Shown: in pieces, positions 1-9,607 of the stretch
Numbering within the stretch: position 1 is the stretch's first letter
Layout of the letters: every line of letters begins with the position of its first letter
DNA from: JABDIY01 sp963803845
GTDB lineage: Bacteria; Actinomycetota; Acidimicrobiia; Acidimicrobiales; SZUA-35
Assembly (NCBI GenBank): GCA_963803845.1
Contig: CAWDNZ010000005.1
Location: forward strand, 1,674,001-1,738,000
Direction: 5' to 3'
Length of the DNA: 64,000 bases
Notes under the pieces: model-generated
Seen by the model: the letters and a program-made list of their open reading frames with translations, nothing else
The model's database searches: none
What the model was told of the DNA's origin: nothing
Translations under genes and position numbers: made by a program

Positions 1-726
1 ACATAGGTGCACGTGTATACCCACGTCTCCGTTCCGGCCAACCGGTTGTTGTTATTACCCGGATCATCAGCCTGACGGGTCAAACCAACACACAGATCAT
101 CACTAACCACCACATTCCGGGCAGCAGCACCATCATCACCCGGCACATACGTCACCTTCAACGTGTACGTAATCGTGTCCCCATGATCAGCCTCGGCCAC
201 ATCAGCAGTCTTCTCAATGTTGAGCGTCCCCGAATAATGCTTCACATCAACCGACGCCGAGGCGGAGGCAGCCGCGAGAGCGACCCGCTCATAGTTCTCA
301 CCAGTAACCGTCGCCCGATTTGTTACCGGGTCCGGTTCGTTGTTCCGATGAGCCGGCACCACATAGGTGCACGTGTATACCCACGTCTCCGTTCCGGCCA
401 ACCGGTTGTTGTTATTACCCGGATCATCAGCCTGACGGGTCAAACCAACACACAGATCATCACTAACCACCACATTCCGGGCAGCAGCACCATCATCACC
501 CGGCACATACGTCACCTTCAACGTGTACGTAATCGTGTCCCCATGATCAGCCTCGGCCACATCAGCAGTCTTCTCAATGTTGAGCGTCCCCGAATAATGC
601 TTCACATCAACCGTCTCGGTATTCGAAAGCGCCCCTGGCAATCGCAGATTGTTGGTCCCTTGTACCCCGGTCACCTCGGCTCGGTTGCTGATTGGGTCCG
701 GCTCATTGTTCCGATGAGCCGGCACC
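1..726. repeat. Tandem repeats of 360 and 366 bp coding for DUF11-like domains
   Basis: Bases 1-253 and 361-613 are identical with no mismatch. The third unit, starting at 727, shares the motif ggcaccacataggtgcacgtg but is otherwise clearly diverged. The unit encodes one 120-residue surface domain on the minus strand. Recent duplication or gene conversion between the second and third domains explains the identity; the array continues outside the window. Confidence 0.9.
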
Positions 727-1167
727 ACATAGGTGCACGTGTATACAAACGTCTCTCGTGCGTTGAGCCATTGGTTGTTGTTACCGGGATCATCCGCCAC
801 GCGGGAAATTGGGGAGGAACAGCCACGGTCCCGGACCTCAATCTGCCTGGCCCGAGCGTTTGGGCGATTTGGACTGGGCTCAAAAGTCACCTTCATCGTG
901 TAAGTAATCGTGTCCCCATGATCAGCCACGGCCAAATCAGCAGTCTTCACAATGCTGAGCGTCCCCAAATGAGAAGTCGCCGAAGCTGGTTGGGCGGTGA
1001 GCAGCGACATCACGCCGAAAATCATCGATAGAACAACAAAGACAACCCCCGGACGCGAGCGTCTCTTCGGTGGCGCATTTTCCGCAGTCGATCGAGCGTC
1101 GACTAGGTGGCCAACCCTGACGGTGCGGGCCGCCCTGTCTAAGAGCGCGTTAAGGACATTTCTTCAT
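1..1167 (-). CDS. Secreted DUF11-like repeat surface protein, N-terminal part (runs off the left end; frameshift near the start)
   Basis: The minus strand reads a signal peptide (basic KRRSR, then VVFVVLSMIFGVMSLL, ending AQPASA) followed by tandem domains of about 120 residues. Each domain has the motifs IEKTADVAEADHGDTITYTL, VSDDLC, a DDPGNNN loop and VYTCTYVVPAHRNNEPDP, typical of DUF11/conserved-repeat beta-sandwich domains of exported cell-surface proteins. Three copies are in view and the gene continues past base 1. The signal-peptide frame has no start codon of its own. An ATG at 1167-1165 with a strong GGAGG eight bases upstream lies one frame away, so one extra base around 1150-1154 (CCTT) would join them. 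With that correction the N-terminal extension is about 55 residues. Function beyond surface exposure cannot be told. The reading frame is secure; the start is inferred. Confidence 0.75.
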
Positions 1168-1246
1168 TGGTTGGTTCCTCCAATTGGCGATGGGCCGAAA
1201 TTGCGGGTGATTTCGACCCTGGCCGCAACCTGCTGCCAATTGCACC

Positions 1247-1307
1247 CTAGGTAGCGATGCTGACGGGTCACCATGGGTGTACCACCCATGGAAGGTGAAC
1301 TACCTAG
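1247..1307. promoter_or_regulatory. Nested inverted repeat upstream of the surface protein gene
   Basis: Outer arms CTAGGTAG (1247-1254) and CTACCTAG (1300-1307) are perfect complements. Inside them CCATGGGT (1271-1278) pairs with ACCCATGG (1284-1291) across a five-base loop, and TCACC/GGTGA can extend the pairing. It lies about 80 bases upstream of the probable ATG at 1167, so it could be a structured leader or a regulator site. No known riboswitch family was recognised. Confidence 0.5.
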
Positions 1308-1781
1308 TGCTCTGACCTGCGAAAACGACCCGAAATATTACAGTTTCCCCAACCGCAGTCGGCTCACCGCGCTCCACGTTCAAACCGGTCACCCTGAATG
1401 CCAACTGGCCACCAGACGGTAGTTATGCACCGACGTGAGCGAACATGCGTTTATTTCATTTGGATGACTTCAGAGGTGGCGACTGCTCCGAGATCTTCAC
1501 TCTTCACATCGTGGGACCACCGTGCTACGCAGATCGGTCTGGACTTCCAGCGACAGAATCCTGCGGGTGACGGTCGGGTGTGCGACTACCGTTTGACACG
1601 GTGTCGCGGCCGATCGGGCTTCGGGACGAGGAACCCGCCGCTGGGAACTTCATCCTTCTGCCAGCACATCTACGCCTCGTAGATCGTTGCTCACCCGCAG
1701 GAAACTTGGTGGGGTACTAGTGGTGCACCTCGCAGAGAGTTGTCATGGGCGGAATATTATTGGGGATCCAAGACTTTCGAT

Positions 1782-1799
1782 ATACGTCAAATGACGTAT
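1782..1799 (+). promoter_or_regulatory. 18-bp perfect palindrome, probable operator of the LuxR-type gene
   Basis: ATACGTCA, two A bases, then TGACGTAT form a perfect inverted repeat. A TAGCTT -10 box lies at 1814-1819, seven bases before the A of the ATG at 1826, so transcription probably starts on the start codon. The palindrome centre then falls near -35, the position expected for an operator or activator site. Autoregulation by the encoded LuxR-type protein is an inference. Confidence 0.6.
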
Positions 1800-1825
1800 T
1801 TTCGTCACCTGGGTAGCTTGAGACC

Positions 1826-3793
1826 ATGGAGGCAGGGCAAATTCCGACTGGTGAACACCACGACTGTGCGTTCGATGCCGGAGCGCTGCATGCCGCCTTT
1901 GGGACCAACGACGTACCTCGATGGTTGACGGATCGGCTCGAGCGGGCCTTTGGCGAACTCGACACCCCCGACATCGACCTACGGACGGGCGCCGCCACGA
2001 TCGACCTCACGAAGAGCCACGAATGGAACAACAACGTTCGTGTCCTGGTCCGAGCCCTCTACGTACTCCGTCAGCCCGCCGGGAGTCACTCCGGGGGCCG
2101 TCTTTTGGAGTTGATCGCCCGCCGACTTTCCGCAGAAGGACACCAGGTACTGAGCGTCGCCGCCGCTCATCTCTTCACCAACTACTGGCGAGCCGAAGGC
2201 AGACCCGAGAAAGTGCAGGGTCTGCTCTCGGACCTTCTTGCCTCCATGGCGTCAGAGACTCCAGCCGCGCATGCGGTTCGACAGGAACTCGTCCTCCTCC
2301 GCGGCACCACACTTCTGGAGGCTGGCTCCTTTGCCGAAGCCGAGAAGTTCCTGCTTCACGAAGTGGCTCACCCTGACCGATTTCAGTCACTCCGGGACGA
2401 AGCAACCCTGCTTGCGCTTCGCGGCAAGGCCTCTCGCAAGATGGGCGATAGCGAACGTGCCCAGCTTCTCTTGGCCGACGCCGAGTCGCTGGTCTCGGAG
2501 AGTTCCCATGATGTGAGCCTTCTTCGCAGCGTCACCATCGAGCACGCTCTGCTTGATACAAACGCCGAACTCCTTCGGCTCCTGGCAACTCGGGCCTCGC
2601 CGGAGCACCACGATCCTCCGGAGGTTGAGCTGCTCGCCGCAACCGGCGAAGCGTTCGTACTCCTGAGTGAGCGCAAGTTCGCGGCGGCCGACACACGGTT
2701 TGCGACCATCTACCTTCAGGCTCGCCGACAGCATCTGTGGCGGCCGGCCGTGAGAGCCCTCACAGCGCGGGGTGTGGCTCGATGCAGCGATCGTGGGGTT
2801 GATCCAACCGCACTCCAGTACTTGGCCCAGGCTGTCCTATTGGCGGAGGACCGAACTGCGCTCGACCAGTTCAGCTTCGCTCTGGCTTCGTTGGGAATAG
2901 CGCAGTTGGAGGCCGGTTTGCTCAACGAAGCGAGCCAAACCCGCGATCGGCTGGAGAGCCAAACCCTCCAGGGAACCGACCGCTTCGATGCCGATCAATT
3001 CGGCGCCGAACTGTCTCTCGCCCTTGGTGATCTAGAGCGGGCGGAAAACTATCTGCGGGCCGCCGACGAGGTTGCCGAGCGGCTGGGAACGTCACAGGAC
3101 ACCGGCCAGCAATACCGCCTCTGGGCCGAGTTCTACCGCCGAACCGGTGATATCGATCAGGCGGTCTCCTGCAGCCACCGGTCCCTCGAGTGGCTGACGG
3201 GCTCGGCCAACGAAGCCATGTGGCGAAGTGCCGCTCTAGAGGCCGCTCGATCGTTTCAAGCCGCCGGGGTTCCGCTGCCCGAGGGAGCCGTGAACCCCAA
3301 TCCGGGTGATCATCCGGCGGGCCGGGCTTTCAGCAGCTTTATCGACGCGGAGCTGAGTGGCGAGGCCAACGACTTCCTGCGGGCGGCCCAGCACATGACG
3401 CAAGCCCACCATCACTATGAAGCGCTACGAGCGCAGCTCTCAGCGCTCAAGGCGTCGGCCGACGTCCCGGGGCTGGAGGCGGAAATCTCCATGAAAGCCC
3501 GCTCCATGGGAGCCCGGTGGATTACCGAAGAAGTCCTCGACTGGGCCAGCGGGTCGCTCGAAAGCATCAACCTGCCGGCTCCCTTGCCGATCACCATGCG
3601 TGAGGCGCAGGTGCTCGACGGATTGGCTCGCGGTCTCGGCAACAAAGCCGTGGGCACCGAGCTGTTCATCAGCGATCGCACGGTCTCCACCCACGTTTCG
3701 AACCTGATTCGGAAGCTCAAGGTGGCCAACCGCGCTCAGGCGGTGGCGTGGTGGACCTCCGAGGGAGCCGATCGTTATCCGATGGCCAACTAA
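1826..3793 (+). CDS. LuxR-family transcriptional regulator with TPR-like helical repeats
   Basis: A 655-residue cytoplasmic protein. Residues about 100-560 are alanine/leucine-rich helical repeats resembling tetratricopeptide units. Residues about 590-650 are a LuxR-type helix-turn-helix (TMREAQVLDGLARGLGNKAV, then ISDRTVSTHVSNLIRKLKV). Unlike the large LAL/MalT regulators it shows no Walker A or B motif, so it has lost or never had the N-terminal ATPase domain. The helical part probably senses a partner protein or ligand. The ATG at 1826 is chosen because a TAGCTT -10 box sits six bases upstream. The perfect palindrome at 1782-1799 suggests autoregulation. The DUF2855 gene follows on the same strand after 67 bases with its own -10 box. 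Confidence 0.85.
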   Translation: MEAGQIPTGEHHDCAFDAGALHAAFGTNDVPRWLTDRLERAFGELDTPDIDLRTGAATIDLTKSHEWNNNVRVLVRALYVLRQPAGSHSGGRLLELIARRLSAEGHQVLSVAAAHLFTNYWRAEGRPEKVQGLLSDLLASMASETPAAHAVRQELVLLRGTTLLEAGSFAEAEKFLLHEVAHPDRFQSLRDEATLLALRGKASRKMGDSERAQLLLADAESLVSESSHDVSLLRSVTIEHALLDTNAELLRLLATRASPEHHDPPEVELLAATGEAFVLLSERKFAAADTRFATIYLQARRQHLWRPAVRALTARGVARCSDRGVDPTALQYLAQAVLLAEDRTALDQFSFALASLGIAQLEAGLLNEASQTRDRLESQTLQGTDRFDADQFGAELSLALGDLERAENYLRAADEVAERLGTSQDTGQQYRLWAEFYRRTGDIDQAVSCSHRSLEWLTGSANEAMWRSAALEAARSFQAAGVPLPEGAVNPNPGDHPAGRAFSSFIDAELSGEANDFLRAAQHMTQAHHHYEALRAQLSALKASADVPGLEAEISMKARSMGARWITEEVLDWASGSLESINLPAPLPITMREAQVLDGLARGLGNKAVGTELFISDRTVSTHVSNLIRKLKVANRAQAVAWWTSEGADRYPMAN

Positions 3794-3860
3794 GGCTGCC
3801 TCACCCTGAGTCGGTGGAAGCAATTGCCGACGCGCCTCATTCAGCGAATAGTCTCGGCGG

Positions 3861-4936
3861 ATGGCACGAGTGATAGAAGTCCGCCGATCCAAACTTGAGG
3901 ACACCCAAATCGTCGTGGCACCAACGGCGGACCTGGCGGAAGGGCAGGTCCGGCTGAAGATCGCTGCCTTCGGGCTCACGGCAAACAACATCACCTACGC
4001 CGTCTTCGGTGAAGCGATGCAGTACTGGAACTTCTTTCCAGCCCCCAGCGGATCAGCTTGGGGTGTTGTTCCGATGTGGGGATTCGCCGACGTGGTGGAA
4101 TCCTCGGTGGAAGGGCTGGCGGTTGGCGAACGATTCTACGGCTATCTTCCAATGGCCGAGGAACTCATTGCAACGCCAACCCGCGTAGGAGCCCGTGGGT
4201 TTGTGGACAGCAGCCCCCACCGAGCGGATCTTCCGAGCGCCTACAACTTCTACGTCCGCTGCTCCAGCGACTCCAACTACAGCGTGGAAGGTGAGGACGT
4301 ACAAATGCTGCTCCAGCCTCTGTTCACAACGTCGTTCCTCATCGATGATTTCTTGCAGGACAATGAGTTCTTCGGGGCCACGAGGGTTATCGCCACTAGC
4401 GCCTCCTCCAAGACAGCATTCGGCACGGCCCACCTTCTTCATCGGCGGGGTTCGGTAAAGGTCACGGGCCTCACTTCGCCCGCCAACACCGAGTTCACCG
4501 AATCGCTGGGCTGTTATGACCAGGTGCTTACCTACGATGCGGTGCCGAGGATGGCCCAGGAACCCTCGGTTCTGTTGGACTTCGCCGGCAACGCCAACGT
4601 TGTTCGGGCGGTCCATGAACACTCTAGGCGATTCGCTGACGCATTCCGCGGCGATCGGCGGCACCCACTGGGATGCCGACCGGCCCGCCGGTCATCACCC
4701 CGGGCCCCGCCAGGAGTTCTTCTTCGCCCCTACCCAAGTAGAGAAGACGAACCGCCGAGTGGGGCGGCGCCGAATTGCAGCAGCGAATCAACGATCGGTG
4801 GACCGAGTTCGTGCCCATGGCAACAGCTTCGCTGGACGTACGGCACCACGACGGCATCGAGGCGGCCGAAATCGTCTACCAGAGCGTGCTTGCCGGCACG
4901 GCGCCGGCCGTTATCGCCAATGTGATCCGCTTATAG
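3861..4936 (+). pseudogene. DUF2855 family protein, interrupted by two frameshifts
   Basis: Reading 3861 to about 4622 gives a typical DUF2855 N-terminal and middle part (NNITYAVFG, WGFADVV, GYLPMA, SSKTAFGTAHLL, VLLDFAGNANVVRAVHEH). The family signature then continues in a second frame (LGDSLTHSAAIGGTHW, GPRQEFFFAP) and finishes in a third frame (EWGGAELQQRINDRWTEFVP) up to a TAG at 4936. Removing one base near 4623 and one C near 4755-4756 gives a continuous protein of normal length. The family is related in fold to quinone-reductase-type medium-chain dehydrogenases; its function is unknown. The 3' end abuts the oleD stop codon on the other strand. TAGTCT (3849-3854) is a leaderless-type -10 box. 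Confidence 0.75.
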
Positions 4937-5899
4937 CCGGGCCGCCGCCAAGGCCTCCAGCCCTTGGTCAATGGAGACCTGAGGCTGCCACCGGAGGAGT
5001 TGCCGGGTTCGTCGTTGATCGAACCAGTGGGCGGTCCCCAACTGCTCGGCGGTGAAAACGGTCATCGGGGGTTCACCACGGAGATCGAAGCGGTCCCAGG
5101 CCTGTTCGGCTATCCAGCCCAACCCCTTGGCTATGGCTGTGGGGATACGCAGGCCCGGCGGCTTCAGGCCGTGGGCCGCCAGAATGCCGTCGATCAGTTC
5201 GCCGATCGGTCGTGGTTCTCCGTTGGAGACGACCAGTGGTTCACCGGCTGCCTCGACGGCATGGTCGTGAGCTGCCACGATCGCATCGACCGCATTGGCG
5301 ATGTAGGTAGAGTCGATCAGGGCGGTGCCCGAACCAACGTAGGCCAGCCGTCCCTGCCGAGATCGCTCGACGATCCGGCCAACCAACTGGGTATCGCCAG
5401 GACCCCACACCAGATGTGGCCGTAGGACGACAACGGCGAGGTCAGCGCCGTTGGCGGCTAGTGCGTCCAGTTCGGCAATTGCTTTTGTGGTGGAGTAGTG
5501 GCCACGGGTTGTTGCTGGATCAGCGCGACCGGCGGGAGCGCCCACCAGAGCCTCGCCGGCGTGAGCAACCGAAGGCGACGAGATATGGACGAAGCGACGG
5601 ACGCCCGCCGCTTGAGCAGCGGCCAAAGCGGTTCGTGTCCCCTGAACGTTGACCTCGGTGAACTCCTGAGCAGCACCCGTGATCCCCACCTTGGCGGCCA
5701 GGTGCACCACGGCGTCGCAATGATCAGCAGCTCGCCGCACCAGGTCAGCGTCGGCAACGGAACCGAGATACTCCTCAACGCCAGCCGGCCAGTTTCCCGC
5801 AGTTCGTTGCAGCGTCACCACCGCATCGCCCCGAGCTCTCAGTTGCTCCACCACGCCCCGCCCCATCAGGCTGCTCGCCCCGGTGACCAGAACCCTCAC
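4931..5899 (-). CDS. oleD: OleD, NAD(P)H-dependent 2-alkyl-3-ketoalkanoic acid reductase
   Basis: A 322-residue extended short-chain dehydrogenase. The nucleotide-binding motif VTGASSLMGRG is at residues 5-15, HLAAKVG at 67-73 and the catalytic YxxxK pair is Y135/K139. In the Ole pathway this enzyme reduces the beta-keto acid made by OleA to the beta-hydroxy acid used by OleC. Sequence alone would only say NAD-dependent epimerase/3-beta-hydroxysteroid dehydrogenase family; the operon fixes the assignment. Its ATG overlaps the oleBC stop codon by four bases (ATGA), so it is the last gene of oleA-oleBC-oleD and is probably translationally coupled. Confidence 0.88.
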   Translation of the reverse strand: MRVLVTGASSLMGRGVVEQLRARGDAVVTLQRTAGNWPAGVEEYLGSVADADLVRRAADHCDAVVHLAAKVGITGAAQEFTEVNVQGTRTALAAAQAAGVRRFVHISSPSVAHAGEALVGAPAGRADPATTRGHYSTTKAIAELDALAANGADLAVVVLRPHLVWGPGDTQLVGRIVERSRQGRLAYVGSGTALIDSTYIANAVDAIVAAHDHAVEAAGEPLVVSNGEPRPIGELIDGILAAHGLKPPGLRIPTAIAKGLGWIAEQAWDRFDLRGEPPMTVFTAEQLGTAHWFDQRRTRQLLRWQPQVSIDQGLEALAAARL

Positions 5900-8437
5900 A
5901 GCCGTACCCGGGTCCTACCCGCCAAGACCTTGCCGGCCCACACGCCAACCCGGGAACGGTCAACCTTGGAATTGTGCCGCTTGTCAACCGGTATCTCACC
6001 GACAATAAGGACAGCAGCGGGTTCTGCCAATGCTGCCTCCCGCAGAGCGGTGCGGACGAGGTTGGTCAGTTCCGGCGACGCTCGATGACCTCGGCGGGGT
6101 CGGGTCAACTCCAGCACCACCACCGGCACTTGAACACCGGCGGGACCCACGCCCACCGCCGCAGCCCGCTCTACACCGTGGAGCTGTTCAACAACGTGTT
6201 CGATGGGAATCGGCGTGATGGGGCCATCGGCGGCGGAGATCACGTGTTGTACTCTCCCGGTGATCCACAGATAGCCGTCTCCGTCGATCCAACCCGTGTC
6301 ACCGGTGCGGTGCCAGCCATCGGTGGTCCGGCTCTGTTGCTCGGTCCACCACAACCGATGATACGACTGCTTCTGATGGGCCGCCCGAACCACCACCTCG
6401 CCGTGAACACCTGGAAGATCGTGGCCAGCCTGCGATTCGAACGGGTCGATCCGCACGTCCACCCCCACGAGGGGCCGCCCAACGCAGGCGCCGAGTCCGG
6501 GACCATGCTCCACCCGTTCGGACAACGAAATATTCGCCACCGGGAGAACCTCGGTCATCCCGTACGGGGTGTGAATGGCGGCGGCAGGGCAGAGCGTTGC
6601 GACTGAAGCTAGGAGCTCCTCGGCCATTGGGGCACCGGCGCTCATTACCAGCCGAACCCGTTCCATCGCTCTCTTCTGAACAACGGAAAGTAAATCCGCA
6701 GTTGCAACTACGTTCTTCAGTGCGCTGGGCGAGGCGAAAACGATCGTGGCATCGATCTGACCGATGGCGTCAGCCAAGGCCGTTGCGGTGAGGGTGCCCG
6801 GTTTCGTGACGTCCATCTGGGGCACCACGGACCCCAGGCCCATGGCCGGCCCGTAGAGAGCGAAGGGGGCAAAGGCGGCTACGAGACGGTCCGAAGGCGA
6901 TATTTGGTAGAGATCAGCGATGATGTCTCGCTGAGCCGCCAGCTGAGAACGCCGATAGCAAACCCCTTTTGACGGACCGGTGGAACCGGAGGTGAAAAGG
7001 ATGGCGGCTAGTGGATCGTCGATCGCAGCCGTGAGCTGGACCACCTTCGCCGATCAATTCGATCTCCCGGAGCGAATGCGACACGCCGAGCATTCTCCGC
7101 AAGCGGGAATCCATCTCTCCGGCAACGATGCGTTTGCCGCTCCAACCGAGCCCTTTTGACGCCACCATGGCAGGGGGGATCCCGATGAGCCAGTGCGGAT
7201 CGGCGGCTTTGACCGCCCGATGCATGTTCCGGACACCGAGCCCACCGTCCACCAGAACCGCCACCGTACCGATCTGCCAACACGCATACACCACCGCAGT
7301 GAGGTCGATGCCGGGCGGAATCATGGTGGCAATACGGTCACCGGGGCGGATTCCGGCGATCACCAACCCACGAGCAATGCGATAGACCCGAGCAACGAAG
7401 TCTCGGCCCCCGATCGACTTCCAGGCACCATCGAACCATTCGGTGACCAGTGGCTCGGGCGAACTCAGCTCCGGGAGAAGTGTTGCCACCGACGGCGCAA
7501 CCGGCGCTGGTTCGGGGCGATGGTCCAAACCGTCGATCCAGGCCCAGACCGCCTCGGCCACCGGGGCGTCCTCGGTCACGAAGTGACTGGCCGAGGTGAA
7601 TCGATGAACATCGGCATGAGGCAGCCGCGCCTCGAGATCCCGGAGATACAGCTCGTTGAAGACCGGGTCCTGCGTCCCCCACAGAAGCAGCGCCGGCACG
7701 TTGGCGAGTTCCGGCATGCGGGCTTCCACTTGCTTGAGGGCATCAAAGGAAACGTGGTCTGGCTCTAGCGGAATGTCTTCCACGAAGTCTCGAACCCCCG
7801 CTCGTCGCTCGGGCGTCCGGTACGGGGCGAGGAAGGCGTGGCGAACCTCGGGCGGCGGTTCTGGATTGGACAGCCGAAGACCGCCGCGGATGAAGGCCGG
7901 TGTCCGCTGAGTCATCGCTCCTATCACCCCCGGTGTGCGGATGGCGGTGATCAGACGAGGCGCCGCCGCGCTGGGGGGTTGGTGGACCGAGGTGTTGGTG
8001 AGAATGACCCCGGCCAACTGCGGTAGGTGTGTCTGAGCCCATCCCAGTGAAATAGGCCCACCCCAGTCATGGGCCAGCGTGATCACCGGCGTATCAACTC
8101 TGAGAACATCAGTCAACGCCCCCAGGTCGGCGATTCGCTCGGCCAGGATTCGCGGTTTGCCAATTCGGTCCGACCAGCCCATGTTGACCTGATCGAGAGC
8201 AATGACACGTACCCCCGGACGGGCCTGAGCGATGACGTTGCGCCAGAGATAACTCCACGACGGATTTCCGTGAACACAGAACAGCGTGAGCTGCGGCTCG
8301 CCGATGCAGTAATCGAGGACATGCAGCGTGATGGTTTCGGGGCCGTCGCCGGTCTGATCACCACTCGGCATGCTGACCAACCGCGACCAGCCGGGGTCAT
8401 AGCCGGGGAAAGACTCCGGGGGGAGCTGGGCTTTCAC
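5896..8437 (-). pseudogene. oleBC: OleBC fusion (beta-lactone decarboxylase plus beta-lactone synthetase), frameshifted in the OleC half
   Basis: Residues 1-300 are an alpha/beta-hydrolase of the haloalkane-dehalogenase type (HGNPSWSYLWRN, nucleophile D124 in AHDWGG, H285 in SASHFVTED): OleB. They are followed by an AMP-forming ligase domain: OleC. The ligase frame is interrupted near 7045: upstream the protein reads REIELIGEGG, downstream the next frame carries the P-loop LFTSGSTGPSKGV and the A8-type motif YLWITGR. Deleting one G of the GG at about 7045-7048 joins them into about 846 residues. OleC forms a cis-beta-lactone from the beta-hydroxy acid and OleB decarboxylates it to the olefin. 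Such OleBC fusions are known in actinobacteria such as Micrococcus. ATGA overlaps link it to oleA and oleD. Confidence 0.85.
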
Positions 8438-9453
8438 CAGTTGATTTCGAGCACGCCCGTGTTAAGTCCTGAACCGATGCCCATGCACAGGACGCGATCG
8501 CCCGCCTCGAGCGTGTGGGCCGTGTGGGCGAGCGTGAACGGGATGGCCGCCGGGCCGATGTTCCCGTACATCGGGAACGTCAGGGGGCAGCGGTCACTGT
8601 CGATATTCAATACGTCGAGAACCGCACTGGTGTGGACCCGCGAGACCTGGTGCAGGATGTAGCGGTCCAGGTCTTCCCAGTCGAGAAAGTCCGACTGGTC
8701 CCACGAGAGCTTGACCAGACTGCAACCGGCATCGAGCAGAGCTCGGGCATCGGTGCGCATGTGCTCCAGAGTGCCAACGCAAAGCTCGTGGTAGGAGCTG
8801 TCGGCCCGAAAGTAGCCCTTCACCAGGCGGTGGCTGCCATCGTTTCCGCTGGCCCGCCCCAGCACCATGGCGGCGGCGCCCGAGCCCAATGTGAGGCTGG
8901 CAAAGTTCTCGGCGAAGTCGTCGCGATGCATGCCGGATTCGTTGAGGTCGTTGATCGTGTTGTCGTAGATTTCGCGCGTTCCTTCGCCGTCAACGATGAG
9001 CGCATAGTCGATCTGGCCGCTGTCGATCATGAGACCGGCCAGATGCATGCCGTTCACGAAGCCCAGGCATGCATTGCCAACGTCGTAGTTCAGGCAGTGC
9101 GATGAGAGGCCCAGGAGATGGTGCACAGTGACGGCGGTGGAGGGCTCCAGCCGAGCTTTGCACACCGAGGAATCAACGATGAGCCCGATTCGCGATGGGT
9201 CAATTCCCGCCTCATCAATAGCTCTACGGCCCGCCGCAGCCGATGCTTCGGCGAAGGTGAAACCCGGCTCCCACTGCCGACGCTCGACAACACCGGCAAG
9301 GCGCTTCAAGAGGCCCGCAGGGTTGCCCGTTCGTTCATAGAACGGTGCCAAACGCTCATCCACCTCGTCGGAGGTGACCACCTCCGGAGCTTCGATCCGG
9401 CAGAGCGAGACAACACCCACGTCGTTGAAGGTGAAGTGGGCGTTCTGGTTCAT
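8434..9453 (-). CDS. oleA: OleA, thiolase-fold acyl-CoA condensing enzyme
   Basis: A 339-residue thiolase/KAS III-like enzyme that joins two fatty acyl-CoAs head to head in the first step of long-chain olefin synthesis. The active-site cysteine is C129 in DVGNACLGFVNG, with H268 (ILHQV) and N298 (MYGNIG) as the other catalytic residues and E103 (RLEPSTA) matching the second-channel glutamate of OleA. The ATG at 9453 (MNQNAHFTF) is preferred over an upstream extension because the family aligns from here and an AAAGG ribosome site lies upstream. First gene of the ole operon. The upstream 150 bases are shared with the divergent peptidase gene. Confidence 0.92.
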   Translation of the reverse strand: MNQNAHFTFNDVGVVSLCRIEAPEVVTSDEVDERLAPFYERTGNPAGLLKRLAGVVERRQWEPGFTFAEASAAAGRRAIDEAGIDPSRIGLIVDSSVCKARLEPSTAVTVHHLLGLSSHCLNYDVGNACLGFVNGMHLAGLMIDSGQIDYALIVDGEGTREIYDNTINDLNESGMHRDDFAENFASLTLGSGAAAMVLGRASGNDGSHRLVKGYFRADSSYHELCVGTLEHMRTDARALLDAGCSLVKLSWDQSDFLDWEDLDRYILHQVSRVHTSAVLDVLNIDSDRCPLTFPMYGNIGPAAIPFTLAHTAHTLEAGDRVLCMGIGSGLNTGVLEINW

Positions 9454-9607
9454 CGCGCGGCCTTTCGAGCAGACATTGTCCGCCAGTGTTGCAGATACTG
9501 GGTCAATTGCGACACACAAGCGAAAACCGGCATTCACTACATCTACTCGTGCGGACCGAGTGGTGGTTCCCGGTGCTCGCCCCTCGATTTGCTGCCACAC
9601 TGGAGCG

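Larger units (their letters stand above)
1168..1825. other. Intergenic region between the divergent surface-protein and LuxR genes
   Basis: About 660 bases with no convincing gene; short ORFs here lack recognisable products. It contains a nested inverted repeat (1247-1307) in the probable leader of the surface protein gene and an 18-bp palindrome (1782-1799) upstream of the LuxR gene. Confidence 0.6.

Noticed and set aside
1..726. CRISPR-like array
   Set aside because: The period is 360 bases and the units are protein-coding; there are no short repeats with unique spacers.
183..1031. Plus-strand open frame of 282 codons over the repeats
   Set aside because: It is the antisense of the DUF11-like coding repeats; the minus strand gives the signal peptide and recognisable domains.
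1398..1682. 94-codon plus-strand open frame
   Set aside because: No ribosome site, no recognisable domain and no promoter; treated as intergenic.
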